The translations under genes were made by a program, and so were the position numbers. Shown here in pieces: positions 1-12,043 of a stretch of DNA of 64,000 bases. The stretch is from NCBI GenBank assembly GCA_014650015.1, contig BMUD01000003.1, forward strand, positions 124,001-188,000, given 5' to 3'. Numbering within the stretch: position 1 is the first letter of the stretch; the number at the start of each line of letters is the position of its first letter. Under the pieces are notes generated by a model. It was not told the origin of the DNA, did not search any database, and saw nothing but the letters and a program-made list of their open reading frames with translations. This stretch comes from Streptomyces griseoloalbus. Its GTDB lineage: Bacteria; Actinomycetota; Actinomycetes; Streptomycetales; Streptomycetaceae.

Positions 1-549
1 CTCACGGTCCAGGCGGAAGGCCAGGGACTTGAGGTTCACCTGGAGGTAGCGCGGGGTCTCACCGTCGGGGGCGAAGCCGCCTTCACGAGCGATCGTGAAG
101 AGGGTCTTCTCCTTGCTGCGGTCACGCACCTGCACGACGTCGTCCGGGCGGACACGGAAGGAGGGCTTGTCGACCTTCTTGCCGTTGACCTGGATGTGGC
201 CGTGGGTGACCATCTGGCGGGCCTGGTAGATCGTGCGGGCGATGCCCGAACGCAGGACCAGGGCGTCGAGACGACGCTCCAGCTCGATGATCAGGGCCTC
301 ACCGGTCTTGCCCTGGACCTTGGAGGCACGCTCGTAGGCGCGGACGAGCTGGCGCTCGGACACGTCGTACTGCGCGCGCAGACGCTGCTTCTCCAGCAGA
401 CGGACCTTGTAGTCCGAGTTCTGCTTGCGGCCACGGCCGTGCTCGCCGGGCGGGTACGGACGGGCCTCGAAGTACTTGACGGCCTTCGGGGTCAGCGCGA
501 TGCCGAGGGCACGCGACTTCTTGACCTTGGGGCGGGACTGGTTCGCCAC
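1..549 (-). CDS. rpsD: 30S ribosomal protein S4 (partial, C-terminus cut by window edge)
   Basis: Primary 16S rRNA-binding protein that nucleates assembly of the small ribosomal subunit body. The 183 codons present begin [15 protein letters not shown] and contain the S4 globular region and the S4-type RNA-binding domain ([25 protein letters not shown]). About 20 C-terminal residues lie beyond base 1. The start is a GTG at 549. It is preceded by an A/G-rich stretch made of repeated AAAAGG units, an adequate ribosome-binding site. This short form without the zinc-knuckle cysteines near the N-terminus is the usual zinc-independent type. It stands alone here rather than in an rpsM-rpsK-rpoA operon, as I recall for Streptomyces. 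Confidence 0.97.
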   Translation of the reverse strand, partial: MANQSRPKVKKSRALGIALTPKAVKYFEARPYPPGEHGRGRKQNSDYKVRLLEKQRLRAQYDVSERQLVRAYERASKVQGKTGEALIIELERRLDALVLRSGIARTIYQARQMVTHGHIQVNGKKVDKPSFRVRPDDVVQVRDRSKEKTLFTIAREGGFAPDGETPRYLQVNLKSLAFRLDRE

Positions 550-852
550 TTCTTTTCCTTTTCCTTTTCGGCTGCCTCAGGGTTACGGGAGGTCGCATCC
601 GCAGCCGGGGGAATTCCCGACAGGTCCACGAGGGACGTGTCAGGCAGCCGCTCCCCTGGTCTGGGCACATACGTGCAGCACACGAACGGCCCACCGACCG
701 GTCCCGGAACTGACGGGTGGTGGTGGGCTGCCCGCGACACCTACGACGGTGCGCGACGCTCCTGGATCGAAGGATCCGGCTGGATGTCCCGCCTGAGGCG
801 CCGACCGGAGCCGGACACGGGACGCAGCACTGCGGGAAAGTCTACAGGGCGG
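550..852. other. Intergenic region upstream of rpsD
   Basis: About 300 bases between the stop of rarA and the start of rpsD, both read leftwards. It must hold the rpsD promoter and leader. Ribosomal protein S4 leaders are autoregulated in some bacteria, but I could not define a convincing fold here. I see no additional gene, tRNA or repeat. Confidence 0.5.
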
Positions 853-2208
853 TCAGGACCGCTTCCGACCCAGGTGCTTCCTGGTCCACTCCACCGCGTC
901 CGCGTACCGGGCCTCCGCGCCGTGCCGGGTGGGCTCGTAGTAGGAGCGGTCCTTCAGGGCGTCCGGCGCGTACTGCTGTTCGGCGATGCCCTCGGGCAGG
1001 TCGTGCGGGTACACGTACCCCTGCGCGTGCCCCAGTTTGGCCGCGCCCTTGTAGTGCCCGTCGCGCAGATGCGGCGGCACGGGCCCGGCCAGTCCCTTGC
1101 GTACGTCGTCCAGGGCGGCGCCGATCGCGGTGGTGGCCGCGTTGGACTTGGGGGCGAGGGCGAGGGCGATGGTGGCGTGGCTGAGGGTCAGGGCGGCCTC
1201 GGGGAAGCCGATCATGGCGACGGCCTGGGCCGCGGCGACCGCGATGGGCAGCGCGTTGGGATCGGCGAGGCCGATGTCCTCGCTGGCGGAGATCATCAGC
1301 CGGCGGGCGATGAAGCGCGGGTCCTCGCCGGCCTCGATCATGCGGGCCAGGTAGTGCAGGGCGGCGTCGACGTCGGAGCCGCGGATGGACTTGATCAGGG
1401 CGCTGGCGACGTCGTAGTGCTGGTCGCCGTCGCGGTCGTACTTCACCGCCGCCCGGTCGACCGTCTCCTCCAGGGTGACCAGGGTTATCTCCGGCTCGCC
1501 CTTGTCGAGCGCGGCCCCCGCGGCGGCCTCCAGCGCGGTCAGCGCGCGGCGGGCGTCACCGCCGGCGATGCGCAGGAAGTGGTTCTCGGTGTCCTCGGGG
1601 AGGGTGACGGCGCTCTTCAGGCCCCGCTCGTCGGTGAGCGCACGCTTCAGCAGGTCCCGGATGTCGTCGTCGGTGAGCGGCTCGAGGGTGAGCAGGAGGG
1701 ACCGGGAGAGCAGGGGGGAGATGATCGAGAAGTACGGGTTCTCGGTGGTCGCGGCGATCAGGGTGACCCAGCGGTTCTCCACGGCCGGGAGCAGGGAGTC
1801 CTGCTGGGCCTTGCTGAAGCGGTGGATCTCGTCGAGGAAGAGGACGGTCTCCTGGCCGTACCCGCCGGAGGCGCGGCGGGCGCCGTCGATGACCGCGCGG
1901 ACCTCCTTGACGCCCGCGGTGATCGCCGACAGTTCGACGAAACGCTTGTTGGTGGCCTTGGAGACGACATAGGCCAGGGTCGTCTTGCCGGTGCCGGGCG
2001 GCCCCCACAGGATCACCGAGGAGGGGCCCGCGGGGCCCGAGGCTCCCTCGCCGACCAGTCTGCGCAGGGGGGAGCCGGGCTTCAGCAGATGCTGCTGGCC
2101 CACCACCTCGTCGAGGGTGCGCGGGCGCATCCGGACCGCCAGGGGGCTGCCGGTCGGGTCCTTCTCCTGGCGTTCTTCTGCTGCGGCGGTGAACAGGTCG
2201 GGCTCCAC
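853..2208 (-). CDS. rarA: RarA/MgsA-type replication-associated AAA+ ATPase
   Basis: Clamp-loader-like AAA+ ATPase that acts at stalled replication forks with SSB and recombination proteins. The 451 residues match the family length. Walker [10 protein letters not shown] lies near residues 69-77 and Walker [11 protein letters not shown] near 122-131. A sensor-1 region ([11 protein letters not shown]) and an arginine-finger segment (SPLLSRSLL) follow. The C-terminal half carries the family helical tetramerisation part ([27 protein letters not shown]). The N-terminus has the short hydrophobic/acidic start expected for clamp- or SSB-interacting members. The VKOR gene lies 44 bases upstream on the same strand, so the two may be co-transcribed. 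The start is an ATG at 2208. Confidence 0.95.
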   Translation of the reverse strand: MEPDLFTAAAEERQEKDPTGSPLAVRMRPRTLDEVVGQQHLLKPGSPLRRLVGEGASGPAGPSSVILWGPPGTGKTTLAYVVSKATNKRFVELSAITAGVKEVRAVIDGARRASGGYGQETVLFLDEIHRFSKAQQDSLLPAVENRWVTLIAATTENPYFSIISPLLSRSLLLTLEPLTDDDIRDLLKRALTDERGLKSAVTLPEDTENHFLRIAGGDARRALTALEAAAGAALDKGEPEITLVTLEETVDRAAVKYDRDGDQHYDVASALIKSIRGSDVDAALHYLARMIEAGEDPRFIARRLMISASEDIGLADPNALPIAVAAAQAVAMIGFPEAALTLSHATIALALAPKSNAATTAIGAALDDVRKGLAGPVPPHLRDGHYKGAAKLGHAQGYVYPHDLPEGIAEQQYAPDALKDRSYYEPTRHGAEARYADAVEWTRKHLGRKRS

Positions 2209-2252
2209 GCTGAAACCCTAAGGCACCGCACCGACAGTCCGTCGCGGGGCGA

Positions 2253-2921
2253 TCAGCCGGTCCAGAAGTCCCACCAGCGGGTCAGGATCAGCATGCCGAT
2301 GATGCCGATGTGCAGGACCGGCAGGACCCAGGTGAACTCGCCGAAGAAGCTCTTCAGCCAGCCCGGGGCGGGCAGGAAGCCCTGACGGACGTTGAACGAC
2401 GTCACGTACCAGAACATGATGATCGTGGCGACCCAGGCCAGGCAGCACCACAGGCACAGGGCGTTGATCCGGTAGAGGGACTGGACCATCAGCCAGGCGC
2501 AGAAGACGACGCCGAAGAGCGTGCCCGCGTTGAAGGTGAGCCAGTACCAGCGCGGGAAGCGGGCCCGGGCGAGCAGGCTCATGCCGACGCAGACGACGAT
2601 GCCGTAGGTGACGAGGCCGAGCATCGGGTTGGGGAAGCCGAAGACGGAGGCCTGGTCGCTCTCCATCACGCTGCCGCAGGAGACGACGGGGTTGAGGCTG
2701 CACCCGGGGACGAACGTCTCGCCCTTGACCTTGGCCTCGAGCAGCTTGAACTTGTCCAGCGTGATCACCCAGGCGGCGAGCACACCGGCCGCGCCGGTGA
2801 TCACCAGGAGCAGGGCGAACGCCCGGCTCGCGCCCTCGGTGCGCGGCGCGGGGGCGGTGCGTTCCGGCGAGGGCGAGGGTTCGGGCTGCATGTCGACGTC
2901 CCTGACTGTCGTCTTGCTCAT
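2253..2921 (-). CDS. Vitamin K epoxide reductase (VKOR) family membrane protein
   Basis: Membrane quinone-linked thiol oxidoreductase. Actinobacterial VKORs re-oxidise DsbA-like partners and so drive disulfide formation outside the membrane. From the chosen ATG at 2921 it has 222 residues: a Pro/Ser-rich cytosolic N-terminus of ~32 residues and about five membrane segments. The loop cysteine pair is at ~74 and ~82 (GCSLNPVVSC) and the catalytic CxxC at ~156-159 (CLWC). All four redox cysteines are present. The reading frame is open further upstream to 3122, but that extension has no ribosome-binding site I can see. A DsbA-like protein is encoded far away at 44208, so it is only a possible partner. 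Confidence 0.9.
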   Translation of the reverse strand: MSKTTVRDVDMQPEPSPSPERTAPAPRTEGASRAFALLLVITGAAGVLAAWVITLDKFKLLEAKVKGETFVPGCSLNPVVSCGSVMESDQASVFGFPNPMLGLVTYGIVVCVGMSLLARARFPRWYWLTFNAGTLFGVVFCAWLMVQSLYRINALCLWCCLAWVATIIMFWYVTSFNVRQGFLPAPGWLKSFFGEFTWVLPVLHIGIIGMLILTRWWDFWTG

Positions 2922-3134
2922 CACGCCGATTCCGTCACTGGAGGAGTGTGGACCTGCTTCGGGCAGGGGCCATTGTGCCGTACGGGGCTGTGCATGCGCC
3001 GTTGTGCGGGCATAAGGACATACCGGCGTTCGCCCGTGGGCGTTCGGTTTCGGCCGACGCCTGGGGGACGGCCGCACATACGCTCCCCCGGGTTCATCCG
3101 GCCGGGGGAGCCGCGTTCGCACGTTGACGCGCGA

Positions 3135-3168
3135 AGGCGCCGGTGCCCTCCGTGGGCATCCGGCGCCT
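3135..3168 (-). terminator. Hairpin terminator after hisS
   Basis: Inverted repeat AGGCGCCGGTGCCC / GGGCATCCGGCGCCT with one bulged base and a 5-base loop, 19 bases beyond the hisS stop. There is no U-run, as is common in streptomycetes. Confidence 0.6.
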
Positions 3169-3186
3169 CGATGGTCGCGGGAGGGA

Positions 3187-4449
3187 TCAGCCGAGCCGTG
3201 ACTCCAGCTCCGCCACGATCTCGTTGATGCCGACCGCCGTCTGCTCGCCGGACTCCATCTCCTTGAGCTGGACGACGCCCTCGGCGAGGTCGCGCTCGCC
3301 CAGCACCAGGGCGTAGCGGGCGCCCGAGCGGTTGGCGGCCTTCATCGCGGCCTTCAATCCCTTGTCGCCGTACGAGAAGTCGGCGGCCACGCCGTTCTTG
3401 CGCAGCTCGGTGACCTTCGCGAACAGCACCCGGCGGGCCTCCTCACCGAGCGGCACCGCGAACACGCTGGTGGTGGCGGGGAGTCCGAGCTCGACGCCCT
3501 CCGCTTCCAGGGCCAGCACCGTGCGGTCGACGCCGAGGGCCCAGCCGACGGACGGCAGCGCGGGGCCGCCGATCATCTCGGACAGGCCGTCGTAGCGGCC
3601 GCCGCCGCCCACGGCGGACTGGGAGCCGAGACCGTCGTGGACGAACTCGAAGGTGGTGCGCGTGTAGTAGTCCAGGCCGCGCACCAGCTTGGGGTCGTCC
3701 TCGAAGGCCACGCCCGCAGCCGAGATCAGCTCACGGACCTCCTCGTGGTAGGCCTTGCAGGCGTCGCAGAGGTAGTCCCGCAGAAGCGGCGCGCCGGTCA
3801 GCTGCTTCTGTACCGATTCCCGCTTGTCGTCCAGGACGCGCAGCGGGTTGATCTCCGCGCGGCGCAGGGTGTCCTCGTCCAGGTCCAGGCCGCGCAGGAA
3901 GTCCTGCAGGGCGTCCCGGTACACGGGGCGGCACTCCTTGTCGCCCAGGCTGTTGAGCAGGATGCGGAAGTCGCTCAGGCCCAGCGAGCGGTACGCCTGG
4001 TCGGCCAGGATGATCAGCTCGGCGTCCAGGGCCGGGTCCTCCGCGCCGATCGCCTCGGCGCCGACCTGGGAGAAGTGGCGGTAGCGGCCCTTCTGGGGGC
4101 GCTCGTAGCGGTAGTACGAGCCGGAGTACCAGAGCTTGACCGGGAGGTTGCCGGCCTTGTGCAGGTTGGCCTCCAGGGCGGCGCGCAGCACGGAGGCCGT
4201 GCCCTCGGGGCGCAGGGCGAGCCGGTCGCCGCCCTTGGTCTCGAAGGCGTACATCTCCTTGGTCACGATGTCGGTGGACTCGCCGACACCGCGTGCGAAC
4301 AGCTCGACGCTCTCGAAGCCGGGCGTCTCGATGTAGCCGTAGCCGGAGTTGCGCAGCGGGGCGGCGATCGCCTCACGGACGGCGAGGTACTTGGCGCTGT
4401 CGGGCGGGATCAGGTCGTACGTGCCCTTGGGGGCCTTGAAGGTGCTCAC
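3187..4449 (-). CDS. hisS: Histidine-tRNA ligase
   Basis: Class II aminoacyl-tRNA synthetase that charges tRNA-His. It has 420 residues from the GTG at 4449 ([17 protein letters not shown]). Class II motif 2 is visible as [20 protein letters not shown]. The histidine-specific peptides [15 protein letters not shown] and GGGRYDGL are present, and motif 3 is [13 protein letters not shown]-terminal anticodon-binding domain follows (~330-420). The frame is open up to 4617, but the family N-terminus sits exactly at 4449, so the longer version was rejected. It lies 11 bases after the metallo-hydrolase gene and is probably co-transcribed with it. Confidence 0.96.
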   Translation of the reverse strand: MSTFKAPKGTYDLIPPDSAKYLAVREAIAAPLRNSGYGYIETPGFESVELFARGVGESTDIVTKEMYAFETKGGDRLALRPEGTASVLRAALEANLHKAGNLPVKLWYSGSYYRYERPQKGRYRHFSQVGAEAIGAEDPALDAELIILADQAYRSLGLSDFRILLNSLGDKECRPVYRDALQDFLRGLDLDEDTLRRAEINPLRVLDDKRESVQKQLTGAPLLRDYLCDACKAYHEEVRELISAAGVAFEDDPKLVRGLDYYTRTTFEFVHDGLGSQSAVGGGGRYDGLSEMIGGPALPSVGWALGVDRTVLALEAEGVELGLPATTSVFAVPLGEEARRVLFAKVTELRKNGVAADFSYGDKGLKAAMKAANRSGARYALVLGERDLAEGVVQLKEMESGEQTAVGINEIVAELESRLG

Positions 4450-4460
4450 GAAGTCTCTCG

Positions 4461-5180
4461 TCACATTCCTCGTCGGGGAGCGTCCACATCCGCGCCGGGA
4501 TCCCGGCGGCTTGCCGCCACCTGCCGCAGATACGGGTTGGTGGCACGCTCCTGGCCGATGGTCGTCTGGGGGCCGTGGCCGGACAGCACCACGGTCGAGT
4601 CGTCGAGCGGCAGGCACACGCGGGCCAGCGAGTCGAGCATCTCGGCCATGTCACCGCCGGGCAGGTCGGTGCGTCCGATGGAGCCGGCGAACAGCAGGTC
4701 GCCCGAGAAGAAGACCGGCGGGATGTCCGCCGCCTCGGGCAGGCCGAAGGTCACCGACCCCCTGGTATGGCCCGGCGCGTGCGCGACCGTCAGCTCCAGA
4801 CCCGCCAGTTCCAGCCGTGTGCCGTCGGTCAGTTCGTGAACGTCGTCCGGCTCCCCCACGGTCAGCTCGCCCATCAGGGGCATCCCGATGGAGCGGCCCA
4901 GCGCCTTCTCGGGGTCGCTCATCATGTAGCGGTCCTCGGGGTGGATCCAGGCCGGTACGCCGTGCGCTCCGCACACCGGGACGACCGAGGCGACGTGGTC
5001 AATGTGGCCGTGGGTGAGGACGACGGCGACGGGCTTGAGCCGGTGCTTCCTGACCGCCTCCTCGACTCCGGGGGCGGCCTGGTGGCCGGGGTCGATGATC
5101 ACGCACTCCTCACCGGCGGCGGGGGCGACGAGATAACAGTTCGTCCCCCAGGCCCCGGCGGGGAACCCGGCAATGAGCAC
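4461..5180 (-). CDS. MBL-fold metallo-hydrolase (glyoxalase II-like)
   Basis: Zinc hydrolase of the metallo-beta-lactamase superfamily with 239 residues. The metal ligands are visible as THGHIDHV (HxHxDH, ~56-63), the His of [10 protein letters not shown], the Asp of [14 protein letters not shown] and the terminal GHGPQT. The overall arrangement is that of hydroxyacylglutathione hydrolase-like proteins, and I infer thioester hydrolysis without knowing the substrate. Streptomycetes use mycothiol rather than glutathione, so a strict glyoxalase II role is doubtful. It begins with GTG at 5180 and precedes hisS by 11 bases. The same metallo-hydrolase/hisS linkage is common in actinobacteria. The gene is divergent from the cyclophilin gene. 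Confidence 0.88.
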   Translation of the reverse strand: MLIAGFPAGAWGTNCYLVAPAAGEECVIIDPGHQAAPGVEEAVRKHRLKPVAVVLTHGHIDHVASVVPVCGAHGVPAWIHPEDRYMMSDPEKALGRSIGMPLMGELTVGEPDDVHELTDGTRLELAGLELTVAHAPGHTRGSVTFGLPEAADIPPVFFSGDLLFAGSIGRTDLPGGDMAEMLDSLARVCLPLDDSTVVLSGHGPQTTIGQERATNPYLRQVAASRRDPGADVDAPRRGM

Positions 5181-5363
5181 GATCGTCCTTCGTTGTGTCG
5201 ATACGGGAGGCTTGCGACGGGGCTGCGCCCGTGGTCAGAGCCTACCGGCGCTGCCGATTCCTCAGCGAACCCATATACGGTACGGGGCACACGCAGGCGG
5301 TCGGCTCACCGCACGCACGCACGCGTACCGGCCGGCACACGAGACGCATGAGGAGACAACCCG

Positions 5364-6185
5364 GTGGTCAGCCAGGAACAGCGGCGGCGTCAGCTCGCCC
5401 GGGAGAAGTTCTTGCGGCAGCAGCAGCGGCGCACCGAAACGCGGCGCAAGTCGCGGATCCGCAACTCGGTGATCGCGTCCGTGCTCGGTGTGGTCCTCGT
5501 GGGCAGCCTCGCGCTGTACACGACCGGGACGCTGAAGCAGGACGACGACAAGACCAACGCGAACGCGGAGGTCACGCCGAGCGCCTCGGCGCCGAGCAAG
5601 GCGCCCGACCCGTGCGACAAGCCCGCCGAGGGCAAGGTCAAGTCGGAGACCTGGAAGAAGGAGCCGGCGATGTCCATCGACAAGTCGGCGAAGTACACCC
5701 TGGAGCTCGACACGACCTGTGGCGCGATAGACGTGGCGCTGAAGGCGTCGGCGGCACCGCACACCGTCAACTCCTTCGACTTCCTCGCGAAGAAGGGCTA
5801 CTTCGACCACAGCAAGTGCCACCGGCTCACCACGAACGGCATCTACGTGCTGCAGTGCGGTGACCCGACGGGCACCGGCACCGGAGGTCCCGGCTACACG
5901 ATCCCGGACGAGAACCTGAAGGACAAAAGCCTGAAGGACAACATCTACCCGGCGGGCACGGTCGCCATGGCCAACACCGGGCAGAAGGACAGTGGCGGCA
6001 GCCAGTTCTTCCTGGTCTACCAGGACAGCCAGCTTCCGCCCAGCTACACACCGTTCGGCACCATCTCGGAGGCCGGCATGAAGGTGCTGAAGAAGATCGC
6101 CGGTGCCGGGGAGAGCACCGGAGCGGGCGACGGAGCACCCAACGCGACGGTCGTGATCGACAAGGCGGCCGTCTCCAAATCCTGA
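5364..6185 (+). CDS. Membrane-anchored cyclophilin-type peptidyl-prolyl isomerase
   Basis: Catalyses cis-trans isomerisation of prolyl bonds. The 273 residues comprise a very basic, Gln/Arg-rich N-terminus (~35 residues), one membrane segment (SVIASVLGVVLVGSLALYT, ~37-57), a Ser/Ala/Lys linker, and a cyclophilin domain from ~105 to the end. Cyclophilin core peptides are present (CHRLTTNGIYVLQCGDPTGTGTGGPGY; GSQFFLVYQDS). The domain should face the cell exterior. Two cysteines flank the CHRL..LQC core, which is unusual for an exported fold and could form a disulfide. The start is GTG at 5364 after a GAGGAG ribosome-binding site. Confidence 0.92.
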   Translation: MVSQEQRRRQLAREKFLRQQQRRTETRRKSRIRNSVIASVLGVVLVGSLALYTTGTLKQDDDKTNANAEVTPSASAPSKAPDPCDKPAEGKVKSETWKKEPAMSIDKSAKYTLELDTTCGAIDVALKASAAPHTVNSFDFLAKKGYFDHSKCHRLTTNGIYVLQCGDPTGTGTGGPGYTIPDENLKDKSLKDNIYPAGTVAMANTGQKDSGGSQFFLVYQDSQLPPSYTPFGTISEAGMKVLKKIAGAGESTGAGDGAPNATVVIDKAAVSKS

Positions 6186-6212
6186 CCCCCAACTGCGGAA
6201 GTTCGGTCGCGC

Positions 6213-6234
6213 GGGATGCGGACAGGCATCCCGT
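6213..6234 (+). terminator. Short hairpin after the cyclophilin gene
   Basis: Perfect 8-bp stem CGGGATGC / GCATCCCG with a 6-base loop, 28 bases downstream of the stop. It is modest in strength and may only partly terminate, because the DUF349 gene follows in the same direction. Confidence 0.4.
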
Positions 6235-6322
6235 CGGTCGCCTATGTTGGCCGTGACGAAACTGTGGACGATGCCCGGGGGAGCTTCGAGGCCCCTCGAC
6301 GGCATCATGTGGAGGAGGCGCT

Positions 6323-7552
6323 GTGAGCAGCGACCCGTGGGGCCGCGTCGACGAGACGGGGACCGTGTACGTGCGTACGGCCGACGGCGAGCAGGTCGTC
6401 GGTTCCTGGCAGGCCGGCTCTCCCGATGAGGCGCTGGCCTACTTCGAGCGCAAGTACGAGGGCCTGGTTGTCGAGATCGGCCTCCTCGAGAAGCGAGTGA
6501 AGACCACCGACCTGTCGTCCAAGGACGCGCAGACCGCGATCGGGCACCTGCGTGAGCAGATCGACGCCCATCACGCGGTCGGTGACCTGGACGCCCTCAG
6601 GAAGCGGCTGGACAAGCTCGTGGAGTTGGTGGAGGCGCGTCGCGAGGAGCGCAAGGCGCAGCGGGCCAAGCAGTCCGACGAGGCGCGCCACGCCAAGGAG
6701 GCGCTGGTCGTCGAGGCGGAGGAGCTGGCGCAGTCCGACCAGTGGCGGGCTGCCGGTGAGCGGCTGCGGTCCCTGGTGGACACCTGGAAGGGCCTGCCGC
6801 GCCTGGACCGCAAGTCCGACGACGAGCTGTGGCACCGGTTCTCGCACGCGCGCTCGGCGTTCTCCAAGCGGCGCAAGCAGCACTTCGCGCAGTTGGACGC
6901 GCAGCGCGAGGAGGCCCGCCGGACCAAGGAACGGCTGGTCGCCGAGGCCGAGTCGCTGTCGGGCTCGACGGACTGGGGGCCGACGGCCGCCCGCTACCGC
7001 GAGCTGATGTCGGAGTGGAAGGCCGCGGGCCGCGCGCAGCGCGAGCACGAGGACGACCTGTGGAACCGCTTCCGCGGCGCCCAGGACGTCTTCTTCGCCG
7101 CCCGCAGCTCGGTCTTCGCCGAGCGGGACGCGGAGCAGGCCGAGAACCTCAAGCTCAAGGAGGAGCTGGCCGGGGAGGCCGAAAAGCTCCTGCCGGTCAC
7201 GGATCTGAAGGCCGCGCGGGCGGCGTTCCGCGCGATCAACGAGCGCTGGGAGGCCATCGGCCATGTGCCGCGGGACGCCCGCCCGAAGGTCGAGGGCCGG
7301 ATGCACACCGTGGAGCGGGCCCTGCAGGAGGCCGAGGAGGCCGAGTGGCGCCGGACGAACCCGGAGGCACGCGCGCGTGCCGCGGGTCTGACCGGCCAGC
7401 TCCAGGCCGCCGTGGACAAGCTGAAGGGCCAGATCGAGCAGGCTCGGGCGCAGGGCAACACCGCCAAGGCGGAGAAGCTCGGGCGGGAGCTGGAGGGCCG
7501 CCAGGCCCTGCTGGACCAGGCGCTGAAGGGTCTGCAGGAGTTCGGCGGCTGA
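6323..7552 (+). CDS. DUF349 repeat protein, mostly coiled-coil
   Basis: 409-residue soluble protein of the DUF349 family. After a small N-terminal domain (SSDPWGRVDETGTVYVR) it is almost wholly charged alpha-helix. DUF349 repeats are recognisable by W-x-x-G/A spacing, such as DQWRAAGERLRSLVDTWKGL, TDWGPTAARYRELMSEWKAA and LKAARAAFRAINERWEAIG, at ~140, ~215 and ~295. The molecular function is not known to me. Eukaryotic-like coiled-coil scaffolding or RNA/ribosome association has been suggested for relatives, but nothing in the sequence decides this. The start is a GTG at 6323 with a strong GGAGGAGG ribosome-binding site. It converges on relA across the terminator at 7571. Confidence 0.88.
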   Translation: MSSDPWGRVDETGTVYVRTADGEQVVGSWQAGSPDEALAYFERKYEGLVVEIGLLEKRVKTTDLSSKDAQTAIGHLREQIDAHHAVGDLDALRKRLDKLVELVEARREERKAQRAKQSDEARHAKEALVVEAEELAQSDQWRAAGERLRSLVDTWKGLPRLDRKSDDELWHRFSHARSAFSKRRKQHFAQLDAQREEARRTKERLVAEAESLSGSTDWGPTAARYRELMSEWKAAGRAQREHEDDLWNRFRGAQDVFFAARSSVFAERDAEQAENLKLKEELAGEAEKLLPVTDLKAARAAFRAINERWEAIGHVPRDARPKVEGRMHTVERALQEAEEAEWRRTNPEARARAAGLTGQLQAAVDKLKGQIEQARAQGNTAKAEKLGRELEGRQALLDQALKGLQEFGG

Positions 7553-7570
7553 GGTCGGCTCGAAGGTGAA

Positions 7571-7610
7571 AAAGCGGGGCTCCCGTACCTCGGTACGGGA
7601 GCCCCGCTTT
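7571..7610. terminator. Strong bidirectional terminator between DUF349 gene and relA
   Basis: Perfect 19-bp inverted repeat (AAAGCGGGGCTCCCGTACC and its complement) with a 2-base centre. It lies between two convergent genes and ends in AAA/TTT tracts on both strands, so it can serve both. Confidence 0.9.
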
Positions 7611-7634
7611 CGTGTGTCCCGCTTTCGTGTGTCC
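7605..7634. repeat. 15-nt tandem duplication
   Basis: CGCTTTCGTGTGTCC occurs twice head to tail (7605-7619 and 7620-7634), overlapping the right arm of the terminator. It looks like a recent slippage duplication. Confidence 0.85.
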
Positions 7635-7654
7635 TGCGCGCGGGTCGGTGTGTC

Positions 7655-10183
<2,529 letters not shown>

Positions 10184-10304
10184 GAGGACTCCTCGTGCGC
10201 GATCCGGGTCCCCCGGTCAGGCTCCGGAAACCCCATGGTAGCCATGCAACGCCGGCGGATCGCCCGCGGAGCTGTGTGAAGACCGTCTACCCCGGAAACG
10301 CACG

Positions 10305-10335
10305 AGGCGGACGCCGGATTCCTCCGGGTCCGCCT
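10305..10335 (-). terminator. Hairpin between apt and relA
   Basis: AGGCGGAC-G-CCGGA / TCCGG-GTCCGCCT stem with one bulge and a 4-base loop, about 40 bases after the apt stop. It probably attenuates read-through from the secDF-apt unit into relA. Confidence 0.6.
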
Positions 10336-10376
10336 GCGTGGGGTGGTCAGGGGCTGTGTGTCTGTGCCGTCGCCGG

Positions 10377-10925
10377 TCAGACCGTGAGCAGCGCCTCCAG
10401 CGGAGCGCCGGCCAGGGCCGGTTCCAGACGGGCGCGGCCCCCGAGGAAACCGAGCTCCATCAGCACGGCGAGGCCCGCGACCTCGGCGCCCGCCCTGCGG
10501 ATCAGCTGGACCGACGCCTCGGCAGTGCCTCCGGTGGCAAGGACGTCATCGACCACCAGGACGCGATCGTCCGCCGAGATGTCCTCCGCGTGGACCTCGA
10601 TCTCGGCGGAGCCGTACTCCAGGTCGTACGCCTGGCTGAGGGTGGCTCCGGGGAGCTTGCCCGCCTTGCGTACGGGGATGAAGCCGAGGCCCGCGCGGAC
10701 GGCGACCGGGGCGCCGAGGATGAAGCCCCGGGCCTCCAGGCCGACGACCTTGGTGGCGCCCGTGCTCCGGGCGATGCCGGCCAGGGCGTCGCTGAGCGCG
10801 GCGAACGCCGCGGGGTCCGCCAGGAGCGGGGTGATGTCCTTGAACATCACGCCCGGCTCGGGGTAGTCCGCCACGTCCCGGATGCGGCTGAGCAGCAGGG
10901 TCGAGAGGTCGGCGATTTCCGTCAT
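10377..10925 (-). CDS. apt: Adenine phosphoribosyltransferase
   Basis: Converts adenine and PRPP to AMP (purine salvage). It has 182 residues, the normal size. The PRPP-binding loop is VLVVDDVLATGGT (~125-137), and the conserved N-terminal YPEPGVMFKDITPLL and VGLEARGFILGAP are present. The ATG at 10925 overlaps the TGA of secF by four bases (ATGA), so translation is coupled. A much longer open frame reaching 11558 is only the secF shadow. The apt gene also lies between secF and relA in other actinobacteria. This puts a PRPP-consuming enzyme next to the alarmone synthetase. Confidence 0.96.
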   Translation of the reverse strand: MTEIADLSTLLLSRIRDVADYPEPGVMFKDITPLLADPAAFAALSDALAGIARSTGATKVVGLEARGFILGAPVAVRAGLGFIPVRKAGKLPGATLSQAYDLEYGSAEIEVHAEDISADDRVLVVDDVLATGGTAEASVQLIRRAGAEVAGLAVLMELGFLGGRARLEPALAGAPLEALLTV

Positions 10926-12040
10926 CGGCGCTTCCCGGAGGGACGGCCGCGGCCTCGGCCGCGGGAGGACGGCTGGTTGCGCGGGCCGACGACCGCGGGT
11001 GCGGCGTCCTCGGGCTCGTCGCCGTAGTCCTCGTCGGAGACCGCGCTGTCCTCGGACTCGCCCGTGGCCGCCTCCTGGGCCCGCTTGGCCAGGATGCGCT
11101 TCTTCAGTGACTTCATCGCCGGCTCGCGCTCCTTGAGGTCGGCGACGAGCGGGGTGGCGATGAAGATCGAGGAGTACGCACCGGCGGCGAGGCCGACGAA
11201 CAGGGACAGCGAGATGTCGTTCAGCATGCCGGCGCCGAGGACACCGCCACCGATGAACAGCAGGCCCCCCACGGGCAGCAGCGCGACCACCGTGGTGTTG
11301 ACGGAGCGGACCAGGGTGCTGTTGATGGAGCGGTTGGCGATCTCGCTGTAGGTCCAGCGGGTCTGTTTGGTGATGTCCCTGGTCTGTTCCTTGAGGCTGT
11401 CGAAGACCACGACCGTGTCGTAGAGCGAGTAGCCGAGGATGGTCAGCAGACCGATCACCGTGCCCGGTGTGACCTCGAAGCCGACGAGGGCGTAGATGCC
11501 GACCGTGATGGTGATGTCGTGGATCAGCGCGACGAACGCGGCGAGCGCCATGCGCCACTCGAAGGCGATCGCCAGATAGAGCACGACCAGGATGAGGAAG
11601 ATGCCGAGGCCCTGCCAGGCCTTGTTGGCGATCTGCTCACCCCAGCTGGGACCGACCAGTTCCGCGTTGATCTGCTCGGCGTCGACCTTGAGGTCCTCGG
11701 CGAGCGTGTCCTTGATCTTGTCCGACGTGTTGGTGTCGATGCCCGCGACCTGGATGCGCATGCTGCCGTCGCCGAGCTTTTGGACGATGGCGTCGTGGCC
11801 GGAGGCGTCCTCCGCGTACCCCTCGGCCGTGGCGACCGAGACGCTCATGTTCTTCGGGGTGGTGAAGACCGCTCCGCCCTGGAACTCGATGCCCATGTGG
11901 AGGCCGCGCACCGTCAGGCCGAGGATGGCCGTGATGGTGATCAGGATGGAGATGCCGTACCAGATCTTGCGGTTCTTGACGAAGTCGTAGCCGACCTCGC
12001 CGTGGTGCAGTCGGGCGCCGAGGTTGCCGAGCTTCGACAT
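10922..12040 (-). CDS. secF: Protein translocase subunit SecF
   Basis: RND-type partner of SecD that uses the proton-motive force to pull proteins out of the SecYEG channel. It has 372 residues: TM1 at ~30-50, a periplasm-side domain (EFQGGAVFTT, the family Gly-rich start), then five clustered TM helices (~150-300) with ALIHDITITVGIYAL and ILGYSLYDTVVVFD. The cytosolic C-terminal tail (~305-372) is charged, first Glu/Asp/Ala-rich and finally Arg/Gly-rich (SSRGRGRGRPSGKRR), longer than in E. coli. It starts 3 bases after secD ends and overlaps apt by 4. Confidence 0.96.
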   Translation of the reverse strand: MSKLGNLGARLHHGEVGYDFVKNRKIWYGISILITITAILGLTVRGLHMGIEFQGGAVFTTPKNMSVSVATAEGYAEDASGHDAIVQKLGDGSMRIQVAGIDTNTSDKIKDTLAEDLKVDAEQINAELVGPSWGEQIANKAWQGLGIFLILVVLYLAIAFEWRMALAAFVALIHDITITVGIYALVGFEVTPGTVIGLLTILGYSLYDTVVVFDSLKEQTRDITKQTRWTYSEIANRSINSTLVRSVNTTVVALLPVGGLLFIGGGVLGAGMLNDISLSLFVGLAAGAYSSIFIATPLVADLKEREPAMKSLKKRILAKRAQEAATGESEDSAVSDEDYGDEPEDAAPAVVGPRNQPSSRGRGRGRPSGKRR

Positions 12041-12043
12041 CTC

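Noticed and set aside
196-2385. 729-codon open frame opposite rpsD and rarA
   Set aside because: Spans two known genes and the intergenic gap on the opposite strand; no ribosome-binding site or domain.
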